Assembly (NCBI RefSeq): GCF_943734655.1
Contig: NC_071354.1
Span: 70,916,044 to 70,980,043 of the forward strand
Direction of reading: 5' to 3'
DNA from: Sabethes cyaneus
Lineage: Eukaryota > Arthropoda > Insecta > Diptera > Culicidae
Length of the DNA: 64,000 nt
Below are positions 21,787 to 32,898 of this stretch, piece after piece. The first letter of the stretch is position 1. Each line of letters begins with the position of its first letter. The notes beneath the pieces were generated by a model. That model did no database searches. It was not told where the DNA came from and saw nothing but the letters and a program-made list of their open reading frames with translations. The position numbers were made by a program, and so were the translations under genes.

Positions 21787-21973
21787 CAGTCAGTTCACAG
21801 TCATGGGTCCCACACTATTATGAGTCATTTTAGCTTTAACTGCTAATTTCCGTTTAAATATCACCTAATGATTGATCAAATTATTAGTGCTACTTGTGAG
21901 TAACAATTTCATCAATCAAAAAATGATCCATAATTGTGTGTGACCCATGATTGTGAACCAACTCACAGAGGAG
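21787..21973. mobile_element. MITE with about 45-bp terminal inverted repeats
   Basis: Left end after a TA: CAGTCAGTTCACAGTCATGG, then GTCCCACACTATTATGAGTC. The right side, read inward, is GTTGGTTCACAATCATGGGT, then CACACACAATTATGGATC. About 190 bases, noncoding. The right-hand boundary is approximate. Confidence 0.75.
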
Positions 21974-21974
21974 T

Positions 21975-22855
21975 ATTTGGACCAAAAAGCTGGTCAAAAT
22001 GAGGAAAGTTGAAACTCGTTCAATTCCCTCCAACTAAACCTTGCTGTCTTCCAAGATACCTATCACACAATGTAACGTTAATTTTGAAATCATTTGTCTT
22101 GTTTACATCTTACATATATTTTCGCTCATGTAGGTAAGGACGTTGCCTTTCACATTTCTAAGGCTATATATATCCTATCGACCAGCTGTAAAAAGGCTTT
22201 TGAAACTCAAAGAGCTTACAATTATTTGTTGATATAGACTTTAGATTTCAATGAATATAATGATGACAAGTGAGCAGTATTTATTATGGCAAATTAGCTC
22301 AAATATGTTGCTACTTTAAAGTGATACTTGTTTATGTTCTCACCTTTTCTCATCACAATCTTTGATGCCATTTGATAGCTTAGAGTTCCAGGAAGAGCGT
22401 TCTGAGTGAAATTTTTGCAACTTTTCGCAATTTCATGAAATAAAAACTCTTTACTAAATGATTAAATATTCAATTTCGCAGCATTTTTCTGATGATAAAC
22501 TATACTATCATGAAATTTCAAGCATTTGAAAGATAAATTTTATGTCATTGTGCTTGTGAGACACCAGAGGAATGCTCTATAAAATAATTGAACAAGAAAT
22601 TGTAGGTATCAAAAGAGAAAATCGCCAAATTTTTTCAATTTCTATAAAATTTGCGCATGCTTTGAGTTTCTTCATTACGCAAATCATTCGATAAGCGTGT
22701 TATCACTCAAAAGGCCTGTTTTGTAAGAAGAATAAGTACATCCTGAATCTGGATTAGGTTTTCCTGTGATAATTTCCGGAGGGTCACCCATCGAAGGGAT
22801 TCAATAATGGACCGATAGAGAAGCATGCGCAGGAAAACGAAGGCAAGTGTTGAAG
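21975..22855. other. Noncoding DNA, nothing recognised
   Basis: AT-rich sequence without open frames, inverted repeats or repeat units that I can identify. Confidence 0.35.
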
Positions 22856-22857
22856 AT

Positions 22858-22930
22858 TTCACCTCTCTCTCTGTCTCTCTCTCCACAGCTCTCCACACAC
22901 CTCTATTTCTCACCTCTCTTCCTCCCACCG

Positions 22931-22971
<41 letters not shown>

Positions 22972-22988
22972 ACCTCTCTCTCATATAT
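22858..22988. repeat. CT-rich microsatellite
   Basis: Pyrimidine-rich stretch with a nearly pure (CT)n core at 22939-22967 and CTCTCTGTCTC/CACCTCTC variants on both sides. The apparent open frame through it (Ser-Leu repeats) is an artefact of the CT repeat. Confidence 0.95.
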
Positions 22989-23252
22989 ATCTATCCCTTT
23001 ATTCACACAATTTCTAAAAAGTTTCCATTCTTCAGTAAAAGCAGTATCAGAAAAGTTGTGCTACACTACTAGGTAGATACAAACATAATTCCATAAAAAT
23101 TTGCTTCATAGAACTAATGATACTATTTTTCACTCATTACCGTTATAAAGGCAATGGTATCGCAGTATTGATTTTATGAGGGAATGATGCATTTTAACGG
23201 GTCGAATTTTGCATAATCTGTGCGATAGTCCCTTATGACAAATAGATTTCGA

Positions 23253-23666
23253 TTACGAAGTTGTCGAGTAGATGTATAACAGTTCTGTTTTGATAAAAGT
23301 GCTACTGAACGAATACGATGGGAAGCAATATCGTTTACAAATGAAGCATGCAGCGTGCTTCGTATAATGGAAGAGTTCATTGAGAATGAAGGTAATGTCG
23401 TTTACATACAAAACAAAAAGAAGAGGTCCCAAATGAGAGCCTAGAGGAACACCTGATTTGACGTGAAATGGGTTCGAACTCTTTTCGTTAAATTTAATTA
23501 TTAGTTGGCGATTAGTTAAATACGATTCAAGCCATTTCAGGAACCCTGGCTCAATTCCAATTTTTTGCCATTTGAAAAGCAACATCGGTATGTCAATGCG
23601 ATCAAATGCCTTGCTAAAGTCCATATAAAGGGCTTCTACATGGTTTCCGTTACCTTTTGCGTTCAA
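23253..23666 (-). pseudogene. RT fragment of a jockey/CR1-like LINE
   Basis: The 137-codon minus-strand frame holds RT motif A as ALYMDFSKAFDRIDIPMLLF, then FLKWLESYLTNRQLIIKFNE. Motif B follows as SGVPLGSHLGPLLFVLYVND. It leaves the homology about ten residues after VNDI, before the FADD motif. Motif A keeps its catalytic aspartate. The upstream minus-strand bases to about 23720 (an FFKGRSTT-like frame) also look RT-derived. It is a 5'- and 3'-truncated piece. Confidence 0.8.
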
Positions 23667-23886
23667 TAAGCAGTCTATGAATTCCAGTAAATTTGCCGTA
23701 GTCGAGCGTCCTTTAAAGAAGCGGTGCTGCTTTTCTGTGTTTCTGTGTTTTCAGTGTGCATTTTAAAAAGCCGAAACAAAGGAGCAGTAAACTTGGTTTT
23801 TTATGAATACTGGCGGGATTTCGTGAGGTCCACGACCAGGAGGCATCTGAATTATTTAAAGTCTGCAAAAAGGTTGTACATAAAGT

Positions 23887-24010
23887 TATGTCGAATTTGT
23901 TTATTCAATCCGGGTTGAAACTGGATGAATTTTATCTGTCAGGTAGGGGCAAATGAACACAAAAAGTTCATCCAGTTCCAATCCGGATTGAATAAACAAA
24001 TTCGATATTA
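23887..24010. repeat. Imperfect inverted repeat, about 49-bp arms
   Basis: Arms 23887-23935 and 23962-24010 are reverse complements apart from a few mismatches. They are built around CGAATTTGTTTATTCAATCC and AACTGGATGAA, with a 26-base loop. It could be a small MITE or part of one; no clear target duplication. Confidence 0.85.
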
Positions 24011-27000
24011 GTTGACACCAATATCAATTGATGATTTCGGATAAAGTGCAAAATAGTCTAAGTTTTCGTCAATAAGTTAACACAGTCTAACACACAAGTT
24101 CATACGGTTGACAACACATGCTCCTGGATTTTGTAGGCGACAACGAAATCTACAAGACGCTAATTCTTCCGCTAATATATACCCTATGGTCATCAAACGA
24201 AGTTCATATTTTTGGGCGTGAGATTCTGTGATCATTTTTTTGCGATAAACTGGAGTATTGAGTGTGACACACAAGGCCCAGGAGTTGTACGGTAGATAAG
24301 AAAAAGACCTACGACGACAGTATTCTGCAGGGAACCCGAAACAGTCCATTCGAATCGAGTTGTCTGAAAAATAAACTGAATTTAGTTAATTTCATAACAG
24401 TAACTGATGCTTGGTGAAGAATGAAATTATTAGCATTAAGCTAGTAGGTATTCAGCTATGGAAAAAATCTATAAAAATTGTACTAAAATTAAAATAAATA
24501 TGGTAGATCTTAATTACTCAAACTTCATTATAAGCTGTGCACTCTTTTAACCTTGAACAAAGACAGTAACCTGTTGGTAGGGGGTAAAATTATCTGCTAC
24601 CAGCCATCGTCGCTCGTCTGCCGAAGAATGCAGTCAGGCGATAATCAACAATTTCAATCTAATCGAAACAATTGAAAATTAATGCCAGCCGATCATCGGC
24701 GGACGTGCCTTCCAAATCGATCGCGACTATCGCAGGGAGAAGCCAACCCAGGAGGCAGTAATTAAATCTAGATTGCAGAAAGCGTCCCTACAATCATCAG
24801 GTAGCCGTCGTTATTTAATAACTCATGCCTCCGCCAAGCAAACCCGAACCACTTGGATGCGCACCGCGTGGAAAATGCGTGGATATTGATTTTTTATTTT
24901 TTATTCCCCGGTTCTGTCAGAGGCTAACGTCGGATCGAAGGGCAATCCTGGTGCATCTTGCGAACAGGTTCATTACTGTAAGTGCAGCTGCCTACCAACC
25001 CAATATACGCAACCGAAGAGTTCTTCTGTCGACCGTCGAGGCGGATCCATCCGGCGGACACGCCCTGCTATAGCGGCGAATTAAACTGGGAACGATAATG
25101 CTCCATTCTCTTTTAGGAGATTGCAACTGTATTCTTGTTCAGAAACACAATTCATTACCTTCATCTACTGATTGAATTAAACTAAGCAAGGTTTGCAGCG
25201 ACAATGCTGATTTTCGATTGGTATGAAACAAACCGGCAATTTAATCATTAGCCTGCTATTAAATTAGCCTCATCACAATTAGACGGGTAATAACTTATGC
25301 TACCAATCTACCCGCGTGAAAACAGTCGTCAAGGGTATTTGAGCAAGCGTTCAGAGTTAGGAATATAGTCTTAAGCTGTGAACAACACGTGAGGTCTGAC
25401 TTATCTGTTTTCCTGATGTTTGCCGAGCACCAGTGCGTAGCCTGTAATTACAAACACTAAACTTTTGTTCTTCTGGTTAATGTATCCGAACATGGATTGA
25501 AATTATGCTATTAGGGGACTATTAACACCGTTCGAATGAGTTGTAATTTTAAAATTACTCCACACATGAACCATCGTTTCTACGAATGACTGTTTGCTAA
25601 GGATTGTACTGTCTAGTCTAGGTTTTGCTTTCGTGTAGTCTGGTATTCATCAGAACTGTTGTAGAACAAATTATCCAGCCACATTGATGGTAGAAATTCT
25701 TGTTCTGAACAGTTCTTGTTAAAACTTTTCCAATTTAGCTTGGAAGTGTACGAACAAAAAATATAAGATTACTAATCTAATAACAAAAATTACGGTTCTC
25801 TAATAAAAGCGAGCAGAAATTCAATAACCGCTCACATCGTAAAACGCTTCAATCATGTCTATAAAACACGCGAAACTGTTTCTCCTTTCGGTATCCTGTA
25901 GCGGGTTTTGCGCGTTTGATCCGTTGCTTCTATGCAGGCTCGGGGACTTCCGAAGCTACTAGACTCCTTTTGCTGTCGGGAGAAGAGGTAATTTAATGAA
26001 TGATCTACGCTTATTTTGAATCCGGCTTACCAGCTTTGGCGCCAGGTAGTGTTTATTCATTGGATGCAACCCACCTCACTCACCGACTGAGTTGGATTAC
26101 ACAATCGAAACACCGCCACACCGGGCCGTTGCAGTGCGAAGCTAGCGTTGGTGGCTTCCATTAACCGACGAAACATGCTCGACTGGCAGAGCAGCCTTAA
26201 TGAAGTTATTAAAATAATAATAAACGTTTATTAACAACATTAATGGTAACTTAACAAATTAATAATAGGCCTATTGATAAAGTACGAAGGAGATGAAATA
26301 ATCCAAATTCCTTGGCAATGAGAGCTGAAAGTGAACAGGCACTGATTTAAGGATTCATTGACGGACTGAGAGATTTTTTTTAAATCACGACACAAAATCA
26401 AGGAAGGCACGGTTCATCTTAACGAGTATTCTTTCGAGAAACTTTAATCGAATTCAATGGCACTGCAGCAGTTCGTAACAAGGTCGTAATCGGTCGTGCA
26501 GCTGTACAATTAATGGCAATACCTTACACAAAACGATACGATCTAAATGGAGATTCTCACGCGACCTGCTGAACTAATTATTTGCGATTTATCGCTAAAG
26601 AACGAACCGCTGAAGAATTTCTTGATCAGATAAAAATCAGTAATTAGTTCGAGATGCATCATCATCAGCAACGGTCGCTAGAGGTAGTCTCTTTCTTCAG
26701 AATGAAGTGGATGTGAATTATGTGGGTGCCTTGCTTAATGTGCCTTAATATGTAAATGAAGCTATCAGTTAGCTAATTTCATGTTATATGTGAGGAACGA
26801 TCGATTACCACTTGCAATTTGTTTTATTAGTTTCTAAATTAAATTTAAATCAGAAGTGTAACGTTACACAGGACTATCGATTGCAGTTCTTACTTCTCGC
26901 AAATTTGATTTCTGGGAAAGTGGAGACATGTAAAGATTTCTTTATAAACCGATTCTTTGCAAACAGGTCGATAAAACTGATAGCACATTTCAACTAAAAT

Positions 27001-27200
27001 TTCATCCGACATATTTCAATAGGAGGCATAATGCTGTTCGAATGCAAGAAGCGTGCCGTCTTTCGGATGAAAGTTTTTAATTAACTCTTTACAGGCTCCG
27101 CCTAACAAGTCAAATCATCACTAATTAACATGTCTTACCCTTAGTAGTCCCCGCCTCCCCCGGTCCCTTCCCCCTGCACCACTGATGCTAATTCAACAAT
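24011..27200. other. Low-repeat noncoding DNA
   Basis: No transposon or RNA gene recognised. Open frames at 24077-24349 (minus) and 24825-25073 (plus) have no recognisable motifs. The stretch 24600-26800 is more even in composition than the repeat-rich regions and could hold distal regulatory DNA, but nothing specific can be shown. Confidence 0.35.
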
Positions 27201-27207
27201 ATCCAAT

Positions 27208-27453
27208 CTAACGCTGGTTTTCTCCCGTCACGGGCATGGTTGAACCTGGGCAATTTGAGTGGCGCATGCCAATCTTTCTATTAGCGTATGATGTCCACAC
27301 GGTCACATTAGAAGCCGGTTCAATAAATAATCCAAATGTCCGGTGGCTGTTGTCCACCAGCCAAGTGCTGACGAGATAAGCTAGTTGGGTCCTCGTCTTG
27401 TTTGCATCGGCTGCTGTAGCGGCTAGGCTCACGAGAAGGAAAACACCAACCAT
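27208..27453 (-). CDS. Small open frame with a signal-peptide-like start (doubtful)
   Basis: The 81-codon minus-strand frame begins MVGVFLLVSLAATAADA, a convincing hydrophobic signal-peptide-like segment ending in A-x-A. It then reads NKTRTQLAYLVSTWLVDN, a hydrophilic-to-mixed stretch with NKT and NVT glycosylation-type sites and one Cys, and stops at TAG. Codon use is mixed and not obviously random. I do not recognise the family. It might be a short secreted peptide, the first exon of a secreted or membrane protein whose donor I cannot place, or chance. No TATA box or splice donor was identified. Confidence 0.3.
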   Translation of the reverse strand: MVGVFLLVSLAATAADANKTRTQLAYLVSTWLVDNSHRTFGLFIEPASNVTVWTSYANRKIGMRHSNCPGSTMPVTGENQR

Positions 27454-28258
27454 TGAATAAGGTTAATTAATTCGGGTTTTACTGCAGCTCTCGATGGCGA
27501 CTAAATAGCTGCTAACGTAGCCACGTCTCATCCAGTTGAATTGGATAGTTCGCACAGGCTTATGGAATGAGTAATCCAGCTAGGGTGTTGATGGCATCTC
27601 TCGGCGCACACTTCGCCGCGGCACTACTGACTGGTTGTCCTAGGTTGAAGGGTGGTGATTAGCGTACGGCGATAAAATTGGTAATAAGATTGTAATTATT
27701 ATGCGTACGCTCCGGAAGTTCTTCTGCCGCATAGTGGTTGCATGAATCCGGTACGGTATACCTACTTGCAATTGGATGCGGAGATCTGCGTTTTATTCCT
27801 TCTTTGAGATGTCTCTAGAAAAATATGCATCAAGCGTCGATAATCGTTGGCATACTTTATGCTTATTAATTTAGATGTTATCATGTAGTACCCTACACTC
27901 TACTACAGTACCTCAGAACTCCGCAGCTGCAATAAGGTATTATCGGATTTGATGTGGCAGTTTGATGGGAAACCAGTGTCACACGCTATGGAAAAAGTGC
28001 GCAGGTTCCACAGAAGAATCGTCACATTATGTGTTGAGTAATAAGCTTATCATAAGTTGATTTGTATAGAATGTTTGCTAAAACTCCCGTGCGCCAAGCC
28101 AAAAAACTTTGTAAGTGTAAGTGAATATTGTTCATAGAATTTCATAAAATACATAATTGGCACCCGTTACACTTTGGTTCAGATTGTTAATTGGAGAAAA
28201 TTACTAATGAGAACCATTATACAAACTTAGTAAGCGTTGCCTCAATGACGCTCAGTTA

Positions 28259-28364
28259 CCGTAAAACGAGGCAACATCAACTAGTTTAGGAAAGTTGACA
28301 GAGATTGTTAATTTCACCTCTTTATGAGAATGGACTAACTAATCAATGTTACCCCGTTTTACGG
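28259..28364. mobile_element. 106-bp MITE with TA target duplication
   Basis: Begins CCGTAAAACGAGGCAACATC and ends, read inward, CCGTAAAACGGGGTAACATT, with TA on each side (28257-28258 and 28365-28366). The inverted ends are about 20 bp. Noncoding, Tc1/mariner-type target. Confidence 0.85.
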
Positions 28365-28579
28365 TACTCAATTTTCCGCCTTTCCCCTTAGCGTCTTGTC
28401 TCACCCTAGAGATGGTTTATTGTATGTGTATTTCATTTTAGACAGAAAAAAAACGCCGAAAAAAGGAAAATTGCTTGGGGCGAAGCACATTCTGCAGAAC
28501 TGCGGATACTGTTTAGTCGCTGAATTTTCGATTGATGTGATTTTAGGGTATATACACTAAATTTTTTACACGGGGGATA

Positions 28580-29768
28580 TGTAGCGCATAGTTAAAAATC
28601 GTTAAAATAAATCCACGGTAATTCATAAAAATATATAACGTGGGCGGCTTGCCCGCGATTTATCTTCCGTTCGCTAGAGCTTTTCAGGCCGTTTAAGATG
28701 AGTGGCTTAAGCGCCACCTCTGAAAGAAGACCACTCGCTCGGTTAAGGTTGCCCGGCACGAAACTTAACCTCAGGGCAGGTTGTGGAAAATGGGTCCCGA
28801 ATCGCGCAAAGGAACGGTGGATTTGCACACCTGGGACGTTAATCTACCCGCGTCTAGATGGTGTCACTGTTACTTTCAGCGAAGACAATGACCGCCTTAC
28901 CGGTTCAAGAAGACGGAACCTATTATTAGATCGTTATCATCACAGGCAAAGATCTTCCTATCTCTCTCACTCTTTTGCTTCAAAGTAATAGTGGGGCTAG
29001 TTCCCGACAGCCACTCGGAGAATAAAATTAAATTAAAATTATCAGACGCGAATGTGAGAATGTCTTCAGATGTGATTATCGACGGGGGAAATCACCTAGG
29101 GTTTACATATACATATAGGAAAGACGAATATTTAATTTACAAGTTCGGTTTATTCATATTCGATCTGCTTTATCGGCTTCCTAGGACTATCGTTCTGTAG
29201 ATCAGCTGCGGCTATTCGCTGTTGTATTGACGCGTTGATCCCGCAGAGATGGCGTCGGGTTTTTATCAGCGATGGCGTCGCTTGGCAATAAGATCGTGAC
29301 GCGGCAGCGTCACAGGCCGATGCTCGATGCGTTAGCGATTGTTAAACACGTCAGCGAAACGGGATGTACAACTTATTTCCGTTGCTCGTTTGAAAACCGG
29401 GTCGTCGGCGGAGCGTGGCCGTGTCAACAGTCGATACTTGCTGCACAAGCGATGAATATGGACGACGAAGGCTGGTCGTCAGCGTTGATTGCTTCGCTGC
29501 AAATTCAAAAGCGCGTCGTTGGCTGGCGCTGCCGTCGTGAGGGTTACGTAGTGGCTCCGCTGTCAGTACGTGTCGCTAGAATCCGGACGCTTCTTTAATT
29601 AGCTCACAACACACGATAAGACGTCCGTAGACGCAAAAATCGACCGCACTTCCTAGCTTTGACCGCACTAGCTGTTCTAAAAAAACGTACACGGGACTAC
29701 TCAAAATACCACTATTACCACTTTCACGATCAAGATCGAAATGAATAGTAGAAATTTGGAGATCCTCA
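28580..29768. mobile_element. GC-richer block, possible solo LTR
   Basis: This block of about 1.2 kb is visibly richer in GC than its flanks, noncoding, and compositionally like the LTRs at 30631 and 36295; it shares the phrase TTAAGCGCCAC. A TG (28580) to CA (29768) interval is flanked by GATA on both sides (28576-28579, 29769-29772), as a solo LTR with a 4-bp target duplication would be. A 4-base match can arise by chance, so the ends are tentative. Open frames inside it are not recognised. Confidence 0.3.
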
Positions 29769-29772
29769 GATA

Positions 29773-30420
29773 AAATGGCAGGCATTCGAATTCTTTTCAC
29801 GGAAGTACGATTTCTTTAGAAAACGACTCTTCAACGTTCGTGTCTTTCTAAATGCTTAGTGGCATCATCCCGTTCTTTCGCATGTCGGTTCAATCGCGTT
29901 TCCCTTCTTTTGCACGATTCGGCTTTGGTGAGACGAAAACAGTGGACAAGTTTTTGAAAAGCGCTGGATTTTGAACGCGGCAGAGATATTTGAATACAAG
30001 CGTCAGACTAAAACGAGATTTCTGCAGTTTTGAACAGTGAGCCTAAGTTGCGTATGATGCGTAAAAATTGTAGAATGATGACCATGCTGCAAATCGTCGT
30101 ATAAACAATCGCGTTAATTTAAATTTTTAAACAATTACCATATAAAAATACTTGAGTTAACCAACTATACGCTTCGTATTAGTCGCTATTGTACACCCCC
30201 CGGACGTAGGGAACAGACGTGTTCACTTGAAGTCTTCTTTTAGTGGTCCGATTAGTATATGTTCGGATCTCGGCTAGGCGGTGCTTGCTAGATAGAGTCA
30301 GTAGGATCGTTGCACTGGCCCCGTAATTTTCCTGTACTCTAACAGCTGGCTGCGAAGTCTGTCGATAAAGAAGGGTAATGTCTAAAGACGGTATAAACCC
30401 ATGGCTTTGCTTTTTTAGTA
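29773..30420. other. Noncoding DNA, nothing recognised
   Basis: No motif, repeat array or gene that I can support. The minus-strand frame 30179-30484 has no recognisable domain. Confidence 0.3.
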
Positions 30421-30423
30421 TAT

Positions 30424-30450
30424 ACAGTGAACACCCTGTTCGAATACAAC
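30424..30450 (+). repeat. Candidate left terminal inverted repeat of the mariner element
   Basis: TACAGTGAACACCCTGTTCG follows a TATA stretch about 150 bases before the transposase ATG, the usual spacing for a mariner 5' end. The matching right terminus was not found because the 3' end of the element seems lost near 38.56 kb. Assignment is therefore tentative. Confidence 0.4.
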
Positions 30451-30573
30451 TTTTCATCGTTGCGTAAGTGCGCATTATGTGCATTCTGTGTATTGGTATT
30501 GGTGTCAGCTTTAGCTATATATATAAGCTAACCAATGCGCAAAGTGTCATTTGTTATTTGTTTACCGCGCGCG

Positions 30574-30630
30574 ATGAAGGAGTACCGCAACGTCGTAGTA
30601 AAGTTGTTTGCGAGAGCTGAACGACCCGGT
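30574..30630 (+). pseudogene. ITmD37D mariner transposase, first 19 codons
   Basis: From the ATG at 30574 the frame reads MKEYRNVVVKLFARAERPG and then runs straight into the LTR at 30631. The reading frame resumes on the far side of the 7.06-kb LTR retrotransposon at 37695 (after the duplicated CGGT), where it continues with a basic DNA-binding segment. This shows that the LTR element landed inside the transposase gene. Family assignment comes from the distal part (37703-38582). Confidence 0.75.
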
Positions 30631-32026
30631 TGTAACGTTCGTGTTGCACACAACGCACAGCAGCTTAAGCGCCACTCCGGTTTAGGAGGCTGCTGACGCT
30701 TTTGAAAGTCCGGCTATGAGACTCTGTAAAACGGGCGGGTTAAAAGTGGCTAAATCACACCGTTCATCTGACTTTTCCTAACAGGGGTTAAACCAATAAT
30801 TCTTCGTACAGACGGATCGATTAATATCTACAAAATCTCCAAATAAACGAACTAAAAGAATCGAGACGATACGCGAATCTAAATGAGAAAAGATCTCACC
30901 ATTCATTAATTCGAAAAAAACAAACAAAAGTTCGATATCTTTCAGGTGGTTTTCAAACTAACAGGCTGTTTATTGAACGCATCAGCCTACTGGTCCCGGG
31001 ACAGGGTAAAGCTACTCAACTTAAGGCTAACAATGGCAAACAGTCTTATTTGCTAGCACTTGCGGTTTTTTTGAATTGGTTCTTCCACACAGTTCGACAG
31101 CACAGGCCGAACGGTCCTGATAACACAGGCAGCAGCGATCAATCAGCTGATCCAGATGTAAATGAAGAGCGTATAGCGTTTGCCACCTTAGGGTGAGTGG
31201 CAGGCGCCGGTCCGTAGCACGTTCTGAGTGCGCTGAGTGGAGCAGTCAATCCTATGACTGATGACAGCGTGTTCGAAGGGGTCGCTTAGCAGATTGGTCT
31301 TCTGCCCTAGCCGGAATAAACACCCCACGTTGAATGGGGAATCCTGTTCAACGTGTACATTCGTTATGCGTATGCCTGATAAGTTATTTTAGTTACCGTA
31401 GCACGCAGCTTACCTGCTAGTTGTAAGTTTTACGGGCACGAGTCACTTTTTTTGGTAACTCCTATCCTAGCAGTCGGTCTAAAACTTTAAAAGTTAGTTA
31501 TAAGGCCTAATCTCGCTACTCTAGCTTCTTCTCACCTTAAGCACGGGTGGATTTTGCTAGCAAAGTCCTTGACTTTGTCAACCACCTTGAAATGCACCTT
31601 TGAAAATCGCGAACTTTGATACGGAAGAAAAGTTAAGTTTGAAGATCTCCACTCAATTAGCAATGGAGTTGGTCGGATCCCTTATTTATAGCATTTTCGG
31701 CATAATAGCAATCGAAATGCTATTATATTTCGCGACAAAGATTAATTCTATCAACCTGTACGATTTATTTCTTGTACATCATTCGCGATTGTTTGAAGAA
31801 CAATCTCGAGCGCACACCAGTGATTTAAATCACTCAGCCATTGGGCAAAGCGAGATGACCAATTTGAGTGACGCCAATAGTGAGTATGTATCGGCGCGAG
31901 CGACAGTAACTCTTCTAGTAACCGACAGGTGGCTATGTTCGTAAGTTGCGGTGAGCTTTTTACTACTAGTGTGCAATTATTGTGCGGTTACGTGCAATCT
32001 TCACAGGGATGAATTCATGGCTTACA
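30631..32026 (-). repeat. LTR (3' LTR in element orientation), 1396 bp
   Basis: Plus strand starts TGTAACGTTCGTGTTGCACA and ends ATTCATGGCTTACA. It is offset by exactly 5664 bases from its partner. The 114-codon plus-strand frame at 31600-31944 is antisense to the element and present identically in both LTRs; I have no evidence that it is expressed. The bases just outside it (32027-32034) give AGCGAGAA on the element strand, a weak polypurine tract. Confidence 0.95.
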
Positions 32027-32046
32027 TTCTCGCTAACACTTATTAA

Positions 32047-32086
32047 ATAAAAATTTTGAAATTAATAAAAATTTCAAAATTTTTAT
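32047..32086. repeat. 17-bp perfect inverted repeat next to the 3' LTR
   Basis: ATAAAAATTTTGAAATT and its exact complement AATTTCAAAATTTTTAT flank a 6-base AATAAA loop. It lies 20 bases inside the 3' LTR boundary, in the untranslated part of the element. Confidence 0.9.
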
Positions 32087-32263
32087 AGCGCTAAGCATGA
32101 CTACTCTAAACAAACAAAGAACAAAGAAGACTAAACAAAAACATACTAACAATTTTTAAGTTTCATTAACCGTCACTATCTATTCTGAGCTCCCAAAATT
32201 GCTAAAAAAAAAAAACTTCTAACTTACCTTTTTACTTGACTTACTAATTGCATTAACAACTCC

Positions 32264-32642
32264 CTCAGACATATCTGAGTCAAAATTCCTACCTAATTGC
32301 CTAACTAACATCCTAAAATCACCTCAGAAACCTCTGGGCAAAAATATTTCCTATTTAACCTCAGAAACATCTGAGCAAATTGTACTACAAACCAATTTTA
32401 CCTCAGACAAATCTGAGCAATTGATTCTCATTTCCGATTTTACCTCAGACAATTCTGAGCATCTTATATTCCTTACTTATTCTAAATATCTAAGCAATCG
32501 TACTTCATATCAGAAATTTCTGATCAATTCAATTTTACCGAATTTCACCTCAGAAAATTCTGAGCCATAATTGAAATCTAATTGACTTTCTTTTTAAAGT
32601 TCGTGATTAAAATCTAATTTAACTTCAGCAAGTTCTGAGCAA
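32264..32642. repeat. Ladder of CTCAGA-n-TCTGAG palindromes
   Basis: About nine copies of CTCAGA, a 3-5 base spacer and TCTGAG (some decayed) occur 30-65 bases apart. They begin at about 32264, 32323, 32360, 32402, 32443, 32484 (weak), 32509, 32549 and 32626. Most are followed by CAA or a similar A-rich word. They occupy the place where pol would lie in a full element. Function is unknown; they look like binding sites for a dimeric protein or RNA hairpins. Confidence 0.85.
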
Positions 32643-32898
32643 ATTCATTTAAATCCTCGCTACTGAAAATTCACATTTGCAATTTTTTTGGTACCGACAC
32701 GTTTACTTCGAAAAGACAGACTAAAATTATTTTGGGTAATATTTGGTGAACCTTAATCGCACTACTAGGGTAGGTACGGAATATTCGTACAATTATTATT
32801 TATTATCACAGAATTCGGCTTGTGATCGCGGTTTGGTAAATCTACTTTGCTTTCGTGTTAGCTGTTTGAGGAATAACCGTATATTATTTTGAATGTCA

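Noticed and set aside
22825..23076. 83-codon Ser/Leu-rich frame as a peptide gene
   Set aside because: Translation of a (CT)n microsatellite.
31600..31944. 114-codon frame, repeated at 37264-37608, as a host or accessory gene
   Set aside because: It lies wholly inside the LTRs and antisense to the element; kept only as a low-interest finding.
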